From Antrihabitans spumae (GTDB lineage: Bacteria; Actinomycetota; Actinomycetes; Mycobacteriales; Mycobacteriaceae), in assembly GCF_043944905.1 (NCBI RefSeq), contig NZ_JBIMSN010000020.1:1-64000 (forward strand): 64,000 nucleotides of DNA, read 5' to 3'. Every line of letters begins with the position of its first letter. The stretch's first letter is position 1. Of this stretch, positions 51,935 to 61,297 are shown piece after piece. The translations under genes and the position numbers were made by a program. The notes below the pieces were generated by a model that saw nothing but the letters and a program-made list of their open reading frames with translations, ran no database searches and was not told the origin of the DNA.

Positions 51935-53581
51935 TCAGAGTGAGCTCGGCAACTGCTCCGAACCTGCCAACGCCGCGCGTCCTCGGCCCGAGCGTTTGGC
52001 TCGCAGCATCGCAGAATCGGCCGCATGGACGAGGTCGTCGCCGACGCTTCCGTCGTACGGATACAACGCCATGCCGACGCTCGCACCTATCGACACGGTC
52101 GTGCCGTCCCCGATCGCTTCCAGGGCGTACGGCTCGCCGAGCCGAGCCACGACGTCGTTGCCGATATCGCCGGCAACGTCCGCAACATCGCTGCCGGACT
52201 TGTCGTCGACGATGAGAATCGCGAACTCGTCGCCGCCGATCCGCGCGACGGTGTCGGTATCGCGGACCCGCGAAAGCAGACGTCCGGCGATGGCTTGCAG
52301 CAACTCGTCGCCGGCGCGGTGACCGTAGGTGTCGTTGACAGCCTTGAACCCGTCGATATCCACGTAGGCAAGGGTGAATCCGGCCGTTGGCTCGGTCGAT
52401 TGCAAAGCCGACTCGAGGCGTTCGAGAAACAGCATTCTGTTCGGCAGTCCGGTCAACGGATCGTGTGTGGCGAGGTGCCGAACGGCGGCCTCCGACTTCT
52501 GCAGAGCCTCGGTCTGCGACGCGAGACGAAGAGCTTCGCGACGCCAACCAGCGCCGGTGAGCGTGACCGCTAGAACAAGCAGAGTGACGACCCCACCCGC
52601 GATTGCCGTCGCCCACGGCGTCACCTTGTCCGCCGTTGTCGCAAACGTGGTGGAGGCCACGTAGCGGACCGTCCACGGATACCCGGACAGATTCTGTGCC
52701 CTGGTGAGGGACGGCCGACCGTCGGAGTCGGGCAAGGGGCGCGGTGCGCCGTCGGCATAGACACCTGCGGTGGAATAGAGCAACTTGCCCGCGTCGTCCT
52801 TGATGTCGAAATCGATGGGTGGCAGCGCGTCGCCGAGCAGTCCTCCCATAAATTCCTCCGCCCGGAATGCGGCGGTGAGCCAGCCGAGCAGCTCGCCCTT
52901 CCGCTTGACCGCGAGATAGACGATGAAGCCGGCGGACTCGTCCACCTCTCCGGCCAGCCGCAACTTGGGGGTCAGCGTCGTCCTGTTGGTCGAGGCGGCC
53001 TTCTCCATCGCAGCGCGTCGCGTGGGGTCCTGCATCATGTCGACGCCGATCACTCGGACGTTTTCCGGAGTCGTCGGCGCTACATACAGAATCGGTGAGT
53101 GCACCGGCGGCGACGACGGGATACCGGTCGGGGAGCGCGGGGTGAACTCGGTGAACACCTTCGGATCGGGAAACTCGGGCGGTACCGGTGTGCGTCGGAC
53201 GTCCGCGACGAACGCATCGAGTCGGTCAGCGGGCACCGCCGGGGCGAACGACAACGATTTGACGCCCGGATACCGCTCGGACAGGTTGAGCGCAGCTACG
53301 TACGCAACCCATTCGTCGAGCGTGACCGCTTTGGATCCGCGGAACAAGGCAAAACCGCCTAGGAGAACTTGCGAGTACGCGCGCATCCGCTGTTCCAGGG
53401 CGTCGTCGATCCGGGTCGCCTCGTAGGCGAGTCGGGAATCCTGGGCTGCACGGATCTGCTGCCGCGCCTGCCAGGTCGCCGCGACAGTCGCGGCGACCAA
53501 CAGAATCACGATCGCCAATGCGACTCCGCGCCAGGTCGCGGGCCGACCGGCCGTGTGGGGGCGATCGTTCACCGTGCTCAC
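51935..53581 (-). CDS. CHASE-domain diguanylate cyclase
   Basis: 548 residues from a GTG start. A transmembrane helix (about 18-38), an extracellular CHASE sensor domain (about 60-275, with AYSQVLLGGFALFRGS and YPGVKSLSFAPAV), a second helix (about 322-345), then a GGDEF domain (about 370-540). The active-site motif is intact: VARIGGDEFAIL, with DPLTGLPNR at the domain start. It should make cyclic di-GMP in response to an external signal. An RxxD inhibitory site is not obvious. It lies between two operator-bearing gaps and diverges from the TetR gene, so it may be part of that regulon. Confidence 0.92.
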   Translation of the reverse strand: MSTVNDRPHTAGRPATWRGVALAIVILLVAATVAATWQARQQIRAAQDSRLAYEATRIDDALEQRMRAYSQVLLGGFALFRGSKAVTLDEWVAYVAALNLSERYPGVKSLSFAPAVPADRLDAFVADVRRTPVPPEFPDPKVFTEFTPRSPTGIPSSPPVHSPILYVAPTTPENVRVIGVDMMQDPTRRAAMEKAASTNRTTLTPKLRLAGEVDESAGFIVYLAVKRKGELLGWLTAAFRAEEFMGGLLGDALPPIDFDIKDDAGKLLYSTAGVYADGAPRPLPDSDGRPSLTRAQNLSGYPWTVRYVASTTFATTADKVTPWATAIAGGVVTLLVLAVTLTGAGWRREALRLASQTEALQKSEAAVRHLATHDPLTGLPNRMLFLERLESALQSTEPTAGFTLAYVDIDGFKAVNDTYGHRAGDELLQAIAGRLLSRVRDTDTVARIGGDEFAILIVDDKSGSDVADVAGDIGNDVVARLGEPYALEAIGDGTTVSIGASVGMALYPYDGSVGDDLVHAADSAMLRAKRSGRGRAALAGSEQLPSSL

Positions 53582-53621
53582 CTTAGGCGTCGTCGGTGGT
53601 CACCGTCGCAATTACGTCCCT

Positions 53622-53635
53622 ACTACTTATGTAGT
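53622..53635. promoter_or_regulatory. Palindromic operator site 3 (ACTAC-N4-GTAGT)
   Basis: ACTACTTATGTAGT lies in the 62-base gap between the divergent diguanylate cyclase and TetR genes, eight bases before the TetR start. It has the same arms and spacing as the sites upstream of the monooxygenase, which indicates autoregulation by the TetR protein. Confidence 0.75.
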
Positions 53636-53643
53636 CTTCGGAT

Positions 53644-54204
53644 ATGGCAACAAAGCGCGAGATCGTCGTCGACGCAGCGATCGAAGTCCTCGGCACACGA
53701 GGAAGCAAAGGGCTGACCCATCGCGGTGTCGACGATGTTGCCGGCGTTCCGACCGGAACCTCCTCCAATTACTTCCGTACGCGCGAGGCGCTCCTCGTCG
53801 GAGTGGTCGATCGCCTCGTCGAGCGGGACAAGGTCGATTGGGAACGCCTGAGTCGGTTACCGACGCCACAATCGATCGGCGAGTTGATAGACGCCACGAC
53901 AGCGTGGGCACTGCATTCCGTCGAGGCGGACAGGGTCCGGACGACGGCGCGCTACACCCTGATGCTCGAATCGGCGACGACCGAATCGATGCAGGCGCCG
54001 CTTCTTCTTGCCCGCCGAGCCCTGGTCGAGTGGGTGGAAGGACTCCTCGGCGAGTTGTCCGACGACCCGGCCGCGCACGCGGTGATCTTGATGGATTACC
54101 TGGACGGTGCGATCCTCCATCAATTGACGATGCCTGCGCCGGATTTCGACCCACGACCGTTGATCTCCGACCTCGCGACGTCCTTGCTTACGAAGTCACG
54201 GTAA
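53644..54204 (+). CDS. TetR-family transcriptional regulator
   Basis: 186 residues. The helix-turn-helix region reads GLTHRGVDDVAGVPTGTSSNYFRTREALLVGVV (about 20-52). The C-terminal domain (FDPRPLISDLATSL end) resembles the TetR_C_33-like group. The three ACTAC-N4-GTAGT palindromes near its own start and upstream of the FAD monooxygenase are the likely binding sites. TetR repressors next to flavin monooxygenases often respond to the enzyme's substrate; that is inferred here. Confidence 0.9.
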   Translation: MATKREIVVDAAIEVLGTRGSKGLTHRGVDDVAGVPTGTSSNYFRTREALLVGVVDRLVERDKVDWERLSRLPTPQSIGELIDATTAWALHSVEADRVRTTARYTLMLESATTESMQAPLLLARRALVEWVEGLLGELSDDPAAHAVILMDYLDGAILHQLTMPAPDFDPRPLISDLATSLLTKSR

Positions 54205-54515
54205 GAAGCGGGGACAATAGCGCATTACACTTGCCCCTGGGTCGCACAAAATGCGATCTCGCGTCGAGTAGCCCCAGCTCGCGCGGGTAATAAGGCGGCC
54301 CTAAGTTGGTACTGGGCCCCTGTTCTGACTTATCGTTTCCTCTTACGCCGGAATCAGGTAGTCCGGCATCCGAGCGGCCGAAAGCTGATCGGAGGTGTCG
54401 AGCGCGTGACGCGTGTCTACACCCCGCATTGCCCCTGCGTGAAGAACTCAGGGCCATAACTGCACTGGGATGACCATCAGAGCCGCTGGTCGTCGATGCC
54501 ATACGAAGGCTAGGT
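54205..54515. other. Intergenic region upstream of gltB
   Basis: About 310 bases without a convincing gene. Short frames on either strand have no recognisable domain. The region must hold the gltBD promoter; I cannot point to a nitrogen-regulator box or a clear -10/-35 pair. GAAGGCTAGG just before the gltB ATG may serve as ribosome-binding site. Confidence 0.5.
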
Positions 54516-57500
54516 ATGAAGCAACCTCCAGGCCGTCAAGGCCTCTACGACCCGGCGAACGAGCACGATTCGTGTGGTGTCGCGTTTGTCGTCGATATGC
54601 ATGGACGTCGCAGCCGAGACATCGTCGACAAGGCCATCACGGCCCTGGTCAACCTCGAGCACCGTGGCGCAGCAGGCGCAGAGCCCAACACCGGTGACGG
54701 TGCAGGAATTCTGCTGCAGGTCCCCGATACGTTCTTCCGTGCGATCCTCGACTTCGAGCTGCCGCCGGAAGGTTCCTACGCAACGGGCATCGCGTTCTTG
54801 CCGCAGGCCCGCGCAGAAGCGGCCAAGGCCGCCATCGGTGTCGAGCAGATCGTCGTCGAAGAAGGCCTGGCCGTTCTCGGCTGGCGCGAAGTGCCGACCG
54901 ACGAATCCTCGCTCGGCGCCCTTGCCCGCGACGCGATGCCGACGTTCCGGCAGGTTTTCATCGGCCCCAAGCCTGGTTCGCGCACCCCTGTCACCGGCAT
55001 GGAACTCGAACGCCGTGCCTACGTCATCCGTAAGCGTGCCGAACACGAACTCGGTACCGACGGCGCAGGCCGTGGTGCCACCGGCAGTGAGACCGTCTAC
55101 TTCCCGAGCCTGTCCGGACGCACCTTCGTCTACAAGGGCATGTTGACGACGCCGCAGCTGAAGGCGTTCTACCTGGATCTGCAGGACGATCGGCTCGAAA
55201 GCGCGTTGGGCCTGGTTCACTCGCGCTTCTCCACCAACACGTTCCCGTCGTGGCCGCTCGCGCACCCGTTCCGCCGCGTCGCCCACAACGGCGAAATCAA
55301 CACCGTCACCGGCAACGAGAACTGGATGCGTGCCCGCGAGGCACTCATCGAGACCAGTGTGTTCGGCGAGGACTCGCTCGAGAAGATCTTCCCCGTCTGC
55401 ACGCCGGGCGCCAGTGATACCGCCCGGTTCGACGAGGTGCTGGAACTGCTGCACCTCGGCGGGCGCAGTTTGCCGCACGCGGTCCTGATGATGATCCCCG
55501 AAGCGTGGGAACGTCACGAGAGCATGGACCCGGCTCGCCGCGCGTTCTACAAGTACCACTCCTCGCTGATGGAGCCGTGGGACGGACCGGCATCGGTCTG
55601 CTTCACCGACGGCACCCTCGTCGGCGCTGTGCTGGACCGCAACGGTCTGCGTCCGAGCCGGATCTGGGTCACCGACGACGGTCTGGTCGTCATGGCGTCC
55701 GAGGTCGGCGTTCTCGACATCGATCCCGCGAAGGTGATCAAGAAGGTTCGTCTGCAGCCGGGTCGTATGTTCCTGGTCGACACCGAGCAGGGCCGGATCG
55801 TCAGCGACGACGAGATCAAGGCCCAGCTTGCCTCGGAGCAGCCGTACCAGCAGTGGCTCGACGAGGGTCTGACCGAACTCGCCGACCTGCCCGATCGTCC
55901 GCACGTGCACATGTCCCACGATCGCGTGCTGATCCGCCAGCAGATCTTCGGTTACACCAACGAAGAACTCAACCTGCTGGTCACGCCGATGGCGAAGACC
56001 GGTGCCGAAGCAATCGGCTCGATGGGCACCGACACTCCCGTCGCAGTGCTGTCGACGCGGCCACGGCTGCTGTTCGACTACTTCCAGCAATTGTTCGCCC
56101 AGGTCACCAACCCGCCGCTCGACGCGATCCGCGAAGAGGTCGTCACCAGCCTCGGCGGCACGATCGGACCCGAGGGCGACCTCCTGAACCCGGGACCCGA
56201 AGCGTGTCAGCAGATCGTGCTGCCGCAGCCGATCCTGCACAACGACGACCTGTCGAAGCTGGTCCACATCAACGACGACGGAACGCAGGAAGGTCTGCGT
56301 TCGGTTGTCGTCCGCGGTCTGTACCCGGTCGCCGAAGGTGGCGACGGGCTCCGCGCTTCCCTCGAGGCGATTCGGGCTCAGGTCTCCGCAGCGATCGACG
56401 GCGGCGCGCGCATCATCGTGCTGTCCGACCGGGAGTCGAACGAGAAGCTGGCCCCGATCCCGTCGCTGCTGCTGACCTCCGCCGTTCATCACCATCTTGT
56501 TCGCGAGCGGACCCGCACCAAGGTCGGTCTGATCATCGAGGCCGGTGACGCCCGCGAGGTGCATCACATGGCGACGCTGGTCGGCTTCGGCGCCGCTGCG
56601 ATCAACCCGTACATGGCGTTCGAATCGATCGAAGACATGCTGGATCGCGGAGCGATCGATCTGCCGAAGGGCGAAGCCGCATCGTCTGCTCGCCAGACCT
56701 ACGTGAACAACTACATCAAGGCTGCCGGCAAGGGTGTGCTGAAGGTGATGTCCAAGATGGGCATCTCCACCGTCGCGTCGTACACCGGTGCACAGCTGTT
56801 CCAGGTCATCGGACTGTCGCAGGAATTGGTCGACGAGTACTTCGTCGGACTCCGCAGCCACCTCGGCGGCATCGGACTCGATGAGATCGCCACCGATATC
56901 GCGGCACGGCATGCGACGGCGTTCCTCGAGAACCGGCAGGAGCGCGCGCACCGCGAACTCGAGACCGGCGGCGACTACCAGTGGCGCCGCGAGGGCGAGT
57001 ATCACCTGTTCAACCCGGACACGGTGTTCAAGCTCCAGCACGCGACCCGCACCGGGCAGTACAACATCTTCAAGGAGTACACCCAGCTCGTCGACGATCA
57101 GTCGGAGCAGTTGGCGTCGCTTCGTGGGTTGTTCCGGTTCAAGACCGAGACCCGCGAGTCGATTCCGATCGAGGAAGTCGAGCCCGCGTCGGAGATCGTC
57201 AAACGCTTCTCGACGGGTGCGATGAGCTACGGCTCGATCTCCGCCGAAGCGCACGAGACGCTCGCCATCGCGATGAACCGCCTCGGCGGTCGTTCGAACT
57301 CCGGTGAGGGCGGCGAAAGTGTGTCGCGCTTCGAGCCCGACGAGAACGGCGATTGGCGACGCAGTGCGATCAAGCAGGTCGCGTCGGGACGCTTCGGTGT
57401 CACGTCGCACTACCTGACCAACTGCACGGACATCCAGATCAAGATGGCCCAGGGTGCCAAGCCTGGCGAGGGTGGCCAGCTGCCCGCGCACAAGGTGTAC

Positions 57501-59132
57501 CCGTGGGTCGCCGAGGTCCGGCACTCCACACCCGGCGTCGGTCTGATCTCGCCGCCGCCGCACCACGACATCTACTCGATCGAGGACCTCGCTCAGCTGA
57601 TCCACGATCTGAAGAACGCCAACCCCGGTGCACGGATTCACGTGAAACTCGTGTCCGAGGTCGGTGTCGGCACTGTCGCCGCGGGTGTCTCCAAGGCACA
57701 CGCGGACGTCGTCCTGATCTCCGGACACGACGGCGGCACCGGCGCAACGCCGTTGACCTCGATGAAGCACGCAGGCGCACCGTGGGAGCTCGGCCTCGCC
57801 GAAACCCAGCAGACGCTGCTGCTCAACGGTCTTCGTGACCGGATCGTCGTGCAGGTCGACGGACAGCTCAAGACCGGTCGCGACGTCATGGTCGCCGCAC
57901 TGCTCGGTGGCGAGGAGTTCGGTTTCGCGACCGCGCCGCTCGTCGTCAGTGGCTGCATCATGATGCGTGTGTGTCATCTCGACACGTGCCCGGTCGGTGT
58001 TGCGACGCAGAACCCGGTGCTGCGCAAGCGTTTCGCGGGTAAGCCCGAGTTCGTCGAGAACTTCTTCATGTTCATCGCCGAAGAGGTCCGCGAATTCCTC
58101 GCGGAGTTCGGCTTCCGGACGCTCAACGAAGCCGTCGGTCAGGTCGAGTTGCTCGACCTCACCAAGGCCAAGGAGCACTGGAAGGCGTCGAAGCTCGATC
58201 TGTCGCCGATCCTCGAAAATGTCGAAACCGCGTTTATGAACCAGAACCTGTACAACACGGGTACGCAGGATCACGGTCTCGACAAGGCACTCGATCAGCA
58301 GCTCATCGTCCAGAGCCGGGTTGCCCTCGATCGCGGGGAGAAGGTGGTCTTCGAATCGAAGATCACCAACGTCAACCGGACCGTCGGCACCATGCTCGGC
58401 CACGAGGTGACCAAGGCCTACGGTGGCGCCGGACTCCCCGACGACACGATCGACATCACGTTCACCGGGTCCGCAGGCAACAGCTTCGGTGCATTCGTGC
58501 CCAACGGCATGACCCTGCGGGTGTTCGGCGATGCGAACGACTATGTCGGCAAGGGACTTTCGGGCGGCCACCTGGTGGTGCGGCCATCGAAGTTCGCGCC
58601 GCCGGAGTTCGTCGCCGAGGACAACATCATCGCGGGCAACGTCATCCTGTTCGGCGCAACCAACGGTGAAGCACTCATCCGCGGTGTCGTGGGCGAGCGA
58701 TTCGCTGTGCGTAACTCGGGAGCGACTGCGGTCGTCGAGGGTGTGGGTGACCACGCGTGCGAGTACATGACCGGTGGCAAGGTCGTCATCCTCGGCGAGA
58801 CCGGACGTAACTTCGGTGCAGGCATGTCGGGTGGTGTCGCCTACATCTACGACCCGAAGTCGACGTTCGAGGCGAACCTGAATTCGGAGTTGGTCGATCT
58901 GGACGAACTGTCCGGTGACGATTTCACCTGGCTGCACGACATCGTTGCTCGTCATCGTGACGAGACGGGTTCGGCTGTGGCGGAACGCATTCTGGCCGAC
59001 TGGTCGCAGCAGGTGAACCACTTCGCCAAGGTGATGCCACGCGACTACAAGAAGGTACTGCTAGCGATCTCCGAAGCCGAGAAAAACGGCAAGGACGTAG
59101 ACGAAGCCATAATGGAGGCCGCTCGTGGCTGA
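54516..59132 (+). CDS. gltB: Glutamate synthase large subunit
   Basis: 1538 residues, full length. After a short propeptide the catalytic cysteine is C20 in HDSCGVAFVVD, the nucleophile of the class II amidotransferase domain. The central domain, FMN-binding synthase domain (SGHDGGTGATPLTSMKHAG; GLRDRIVVQVDG) and the [3Fe-4S] cysteines (CIMMRVCHLDTC) follow. The C-terminal beta-helix domain is marked by repeated GxxxGGxxxV blocks such as YMTGGKVVILGETG. It converts glutamine and 2-oxoglutarate to two glutamates with electrons from GltD. The final eight bases overlap gltD. Nitrate genes at 7-12 kb would feed the same nitrogen pathway. Confidence 0.98.
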   Translation: MKQPPGRQGLYDPANEHDSCGVAFVVDMHGRRSRDIVDKAITALVNLEHRGAAGAEPNTGDGAGILLQVPDTFFRAILDFELPPEGSYATGIAFLPQARAEAAKAAIGVEQIVVEEGLAVLGWREVPTDESSLGALARDAMPTFRQVFIGPKPGSRTPVTGMELERRAYVIRKRAEHELGTDGAGRGATGSETVYFPSLSGRTFVYKGMLTTPQLKAFYLDLQDDRLESALGLVHSRFSTNTFPSWPLAHPFRRVAHNGEINTVTGNENWMRAREALIETSVFGEDSLEKIFPVCTPGASDTARFDEVLELLHLGGRSLPHAVLMMIPEAWERHESMDPARRAFYKYHSSLMEPWDGPASVCFTDGTLVGAVLDRNGLRPSRIWVTDDGLVVMASEVGVLDIDPAKVIKKVRLQPGRMFLVDTEQGRIVSDDEIKAQLASEQPYQQWLDEGLTELADLPDRPHVHMSHDRVLIRQQIFGYTNEELNLLVTPMAKTGAEAIGSMGTDTPVAVLSTRPRLLFDYFQQLFAQVTNPPLDAIREEVVTSLGGTIGPEGDLLNPGPEACQQIVLPQPILHNDDLSKLVHINDDGTQEGLRSVVVRGLYPVAEGGDGLRASLEAIRAQVSAAIDGGARIIVLSDRESNEKLAPIPSLLLTSAVHHHLVRERTRTKVGLIIEAGDAREVHHMATLVGFGAAAINPYMAFESIEDMLDRGAIDLPKGEAASSARQTYVNNYIKAAGKGVLKVMSKMGISTVASYTGAQLFQVIGLSQELVDEYFVGLRSHLGGIGLDEIATDIAARHATAFLENRQERAHRELETGGDYQWRREGEYHLFNPDTVFKLQHATRTGQYNIFKEYTQLVDDQSEQLASLRGLFRFKTETRESIPIEEVEPASEIVKRFSTGAMSYGSISAEAHETLAIAMNRLGGRSNSGEGGESVSRFEPDENGDWRRSAIKQVASGRFGVTSHYLTNCTDIQIKMAQGAKPGEGGQLPAHKVYPWVAEVRHSTPGVGLISPPPHHDIYSIEDLAQLIHDLKNANPGARIHVKLVSEVGVGTVAAGVSKAHADVVLISGHDGGTGATPLTSMKHAGAPWELGLAETQQTLLLNGLRDRIVVQVDGQLKTGRDVMVAALLGGEEFGFATAPLVVSGCIMMRVCHLDTCPVGVATQNPVLRKRFAGKPEFVENFFMFIAEEVREFLAEFGFRTLNEAVGQVELLDLTKAKEHWKASKLDLSPILENVETAFMNQNLYNTGTQDHGLDKALDQQLIVQSRVALDRGEKVVFESKITNVNRTVGTMLGHEVTKAYGGAGLPDDTIDITFTGSAGNSFGAFVPNGMTLRVFGDANDYVGKGLSGGHLVVRPSKFAPPEFVAEDNIIAGNVILFGATNGEALIRGVVGERFAVRNSGATAVVEGVGDHACEYMTGGKVVILGETGRNFGAGMSGGVAYIYDPKSTFEANLNSELVDLDELSGDDFTWLHDIVARHRDETGSAVAERILADWSQQVNHFAKVMPRDYKKVLLAISEAEKNGKDVDEAIMEAARG

Positions 59133-60591
59133 TCCCCAAGGATTTTTGAAGCACACCGTGCGGGAGACTCCCGTTCGTCGGCCTGTTGCTTTGCGACTGT
59201 TGGACTGGAAGGAAGTCTACGAAGACTTCTCGACAGACACCCTGCGCACGCAGGCGAGCCGCTGCATGGACTGCGGTATTCCGTTCTGCCACAACGGTTG
59301 CCCGCTCGGAAACCTGATTCCCGAGTGGAACGACCTGGTCTTCAAGGACCGGTGGCGCGAATCGATCGACCGCTTGCACGCGACCAACAACTTCCCGGAA
59401 TTCACGGGGCGGTTGTGTCCGGCGCCATGCGAGGCGTCCTGCGTTCTCGGCATCAACCAGGATCCGGTCACCATCAAGCAGGTCGAGGTCGAGATCATCG
59501 ACCGCGCCTTCGACGAAGGTTGGGTCCAGCCCGTCTACCCGACACGACTGACCGGTAAGAAGATCGCGGTCGTCGGGTCCGGTCCTGCGGGACTTGCTGC
59601 GGCACAGCAGCTTACGCGTGCCGGACACACGGTGACGGTGTTCGAGCGGGCCGACCGCATCGGTGGTCTGCTGCGCTACGGCATCCCCGAGTTCAAGATG
59701 GAGAAGCGCCACATCGATCGCCGCCTCGCCCAGATGGAAGCCGAAGGCACCATCTTCAAGGCCGGCGTCGACGTGGGTGTCGACATCACCGCAGCCGACC
59801 TGCAGGCGCAGTTCGACGCGGTTGTCCTCGCAGGCGGCGCGACCGCCGCACGTGATCTGCCGATCCCCGGCCGTGAGCTCGACGGCATCCATCAGGCGAT
59901 GGAATTCCTGCCGTGGGCCAACCGTGTTCAGCTCGGCGACGACGTCACCGACGAAGACGGCCTGCCACCGCTGCATGCACGTGGCAAGAAGGTCGTCATC
60001 ATCGGCGGCGGCGACACCGGTGCAGACTGCCTCGGAACGTCGCACCGTCAGGGTGCTGCGAGCGTGCATCAGTTCGAGATCATGCCGCGCCCGCCGGAAG
60101 AGCGTGCCGACCAGACGCCGTGGCCGACCTACCCCCTGATGTACCGGGTTTCCTCGGCACACGAAGAGGGTGGCGAGCGCGTGTTCTCCGTCAACACCGA
60201 GCAGTTCGTCGGTGAGAACGGCAAGGTCACGGGCCTGCTGGCGCACGAGGTCAAGATGGTCTCCGGTCGTTTCGAGAAGGTCGAAGATTCCGACTTCACG
60301 CTCGAGGCCGACCTGGTCCTCCTTGCGATGGGCTTTGTCGGTCCCGAGAAGCCGGGTCTCCTCGACGGCCTCGGTGTCGAGTACACCGATCGTGGCAACG
60401 TGGCGCGAACCAAGGAGTGGGCAACCACCGTCGACGGCGTCTTCGTAGCCGGTGACATGGGACGTGGCCAGTCCTTGATCGTCTGGGCTATCGCCGAAGG
60501 TCGTGCATGTGCGGCAGCGGTCGACAAGTTCCTGTGCGGCGAGACTGCACTGCCGTCGCCGATCCTCCCGACCGCAGCTCCGCAGCGGTAG
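59125..60591 (+). CDS. gltD: Glutamate synthase small subunit
   Basis: 488 residues. N-terminal iron-sulfur cysteines are in CMDCGIPFCHNGCPLGN and CPAPCEASC. FAD motif AVVGSGPAGLAAAQQL (about 151) and NADPH motif VVIIGGGDTGADCLG (about 291) follow; the C-terminus has GVFVAGDMGRGQSLIVWAIAEGR. It passes electrons from NADPH to GltB. The GTG start is inside the gltB 3' end. A hairpin repeat at 60607-60650 begins 16 bases after the stop. Confidence 0.98.
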   Translation: MADPQGFLKHTVRETPVRRPVALRLLDWKEVYEDFSTDTLRTQASRCMDCGIPFCHNGCPLGNLIPEWNDLVFKDRWRESIDRLHATNNFPEFTGRLCPAPCEASCVLGINQDPVTIKQVEVEIIDRAFDEGWVQPVYPTRLTGKKIAVVGSGPAGLAAAQQLTRAGHTVTVFERADRIGGLLRYGIPEFKMEKRHIDRRLAQMEAEGTIFKAGVDVGVDITAADLQAQFDAVVLAGGATAARDLPIPGRELDGIHQAMEFLPWANRVQLGDDVTDEDGLPPLHARGKKVVIIGGGDTGADCLGTSHRQGAASVHQFEIMPRPPEERADQTPWPTYPLMYRVSSAHEEGGERVFSVNTEQFVGENGKVTGLLAHEVKMVSGRFEKVEDSDFTLEADLVLLAMGFVGPEKPGLLDGLGVEYTDRGNVARTKEWATTVDGVFVAGDMGRGQSLIVWAIAEGRACAAAVDKFLCGETALPSPILPTAAPQR

Positions 60592-60606
60592 AGGCGGCTC
60601 CGCCGG

Positions 60607-60650
60607 TCGTGAGTCTTTTCGGAGGTCGGGGCCTCGCAAAGGACGCACGA
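60607..60650. repeat. Dispersed hairpin element, copy 2
   Basis: TCGTGAGTCTTTTCGG at 60607-60622 pairs with GCAAAGGACGCACGA at 60636-60650, with one mismatch and one bulge. Stem and inner bases closely match the element at 41041-41086. It follows gltD and may end its transcript, although the next gene may begin inside it. Confidence 0.6.
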
Positions 60651-61160
60651 GGCCGAAGGCCCGTCTGGTACGTGTCCTACGGTTCGAATATGTGTGCCGA
60701 TCGCCTGGCGTGTTACCTCGAAGGAGGTTGCCCGCCAGGCGGTTTGCTGTCGCACGCCGGAGCTCGCGACCGCAGTGCGCCGCAAGCGAGCATGCCGCTC
60801 ACGTTGCCCGGCACCGTCTTCTTCGCAGGTGAATCCCAGACCTGGGGTGGCGGTCGGGCGTACTACGACCCGACCGTGGACGGTAGTACGCCTGCACGCG
60901 CGTACTTACTGACGAGCCAACAGTTCGACGATGTCCACGCCCAGGAACCTCCTGTCTACGACAAGCTTCTCGACCTGGGCACCCACGACGGAGTTCCACT
61001 ACTCACGTTCACGACTTCGGTCGGCAGGTCGGCGGTTGTCAGCACCGAACCAGCGCCTGCCTACCTCGACACGATCGGTCGCGGCATCGCAGAAGCGCAC
61101 GGGTGGACCACTGAGCAAATTAGTTCTCACCTGCAGAAATTGGTGGCCTCGATCACCTAG
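60609..61160 (+). CDS. Gamma-glutamylcyclotransferase-fold protein
   Basis: 183 residues if started at the GTG at 60609; the start is uncertain because this GTG is inside the hairpin repeat, and GTG at 60672 is another option. VWYVSYGSNMCADRLACYL is the usual GGCT-like opening, where YGSN binds the glutamyl moiety. YLLTSQQFDDVHAQE places a glutamate near the catalytic position of the family. Actinobacterial homologues are often loosely labelled histone deacetylase. The real reaction is unknown. Position after gltBD hints at glutamate-related chemistry, but this is weak. Confidence 0.72.
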   Translation: MSLFGGRGLAKDARGRRPVWYVSYGSNMCADRLACYLEGGCPPGGLLSHAGARDRSAPQASMPLTLPGTVFFAGESQTWGGGRAYYDPTVDGSTPARAYLLTSQQFDDVHAQEPPVYDKLLDLGTHDGVPLLTFTTSVGRSAVVSTEPAPAYLDTIGRGIAEAHGWTTEQISSHLQKLVASIT

Positions 61161-61297
61161 AACCTGTTGGGCTTGGCGCGATCTCGTGAGACCGGGTAAC
61201 TTTCGTTTACCGATCGTGCATCGATTCGACATCCGAACATGACAGCATCGGCGCCGTCATCACGAAATAGGTACTGGACTCCGGGGAGCTAGGAAAG

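Noticed and set aside
54510..59021. A minus-strand open frame of about 1500 codons opposite gltB.
   Set aside because: It is the mirror of a highly conserved gltB coding sequence in high-GC DNA, has no recognisable domain and is rich in Arg, Asp and Val typical of antisense shadows.
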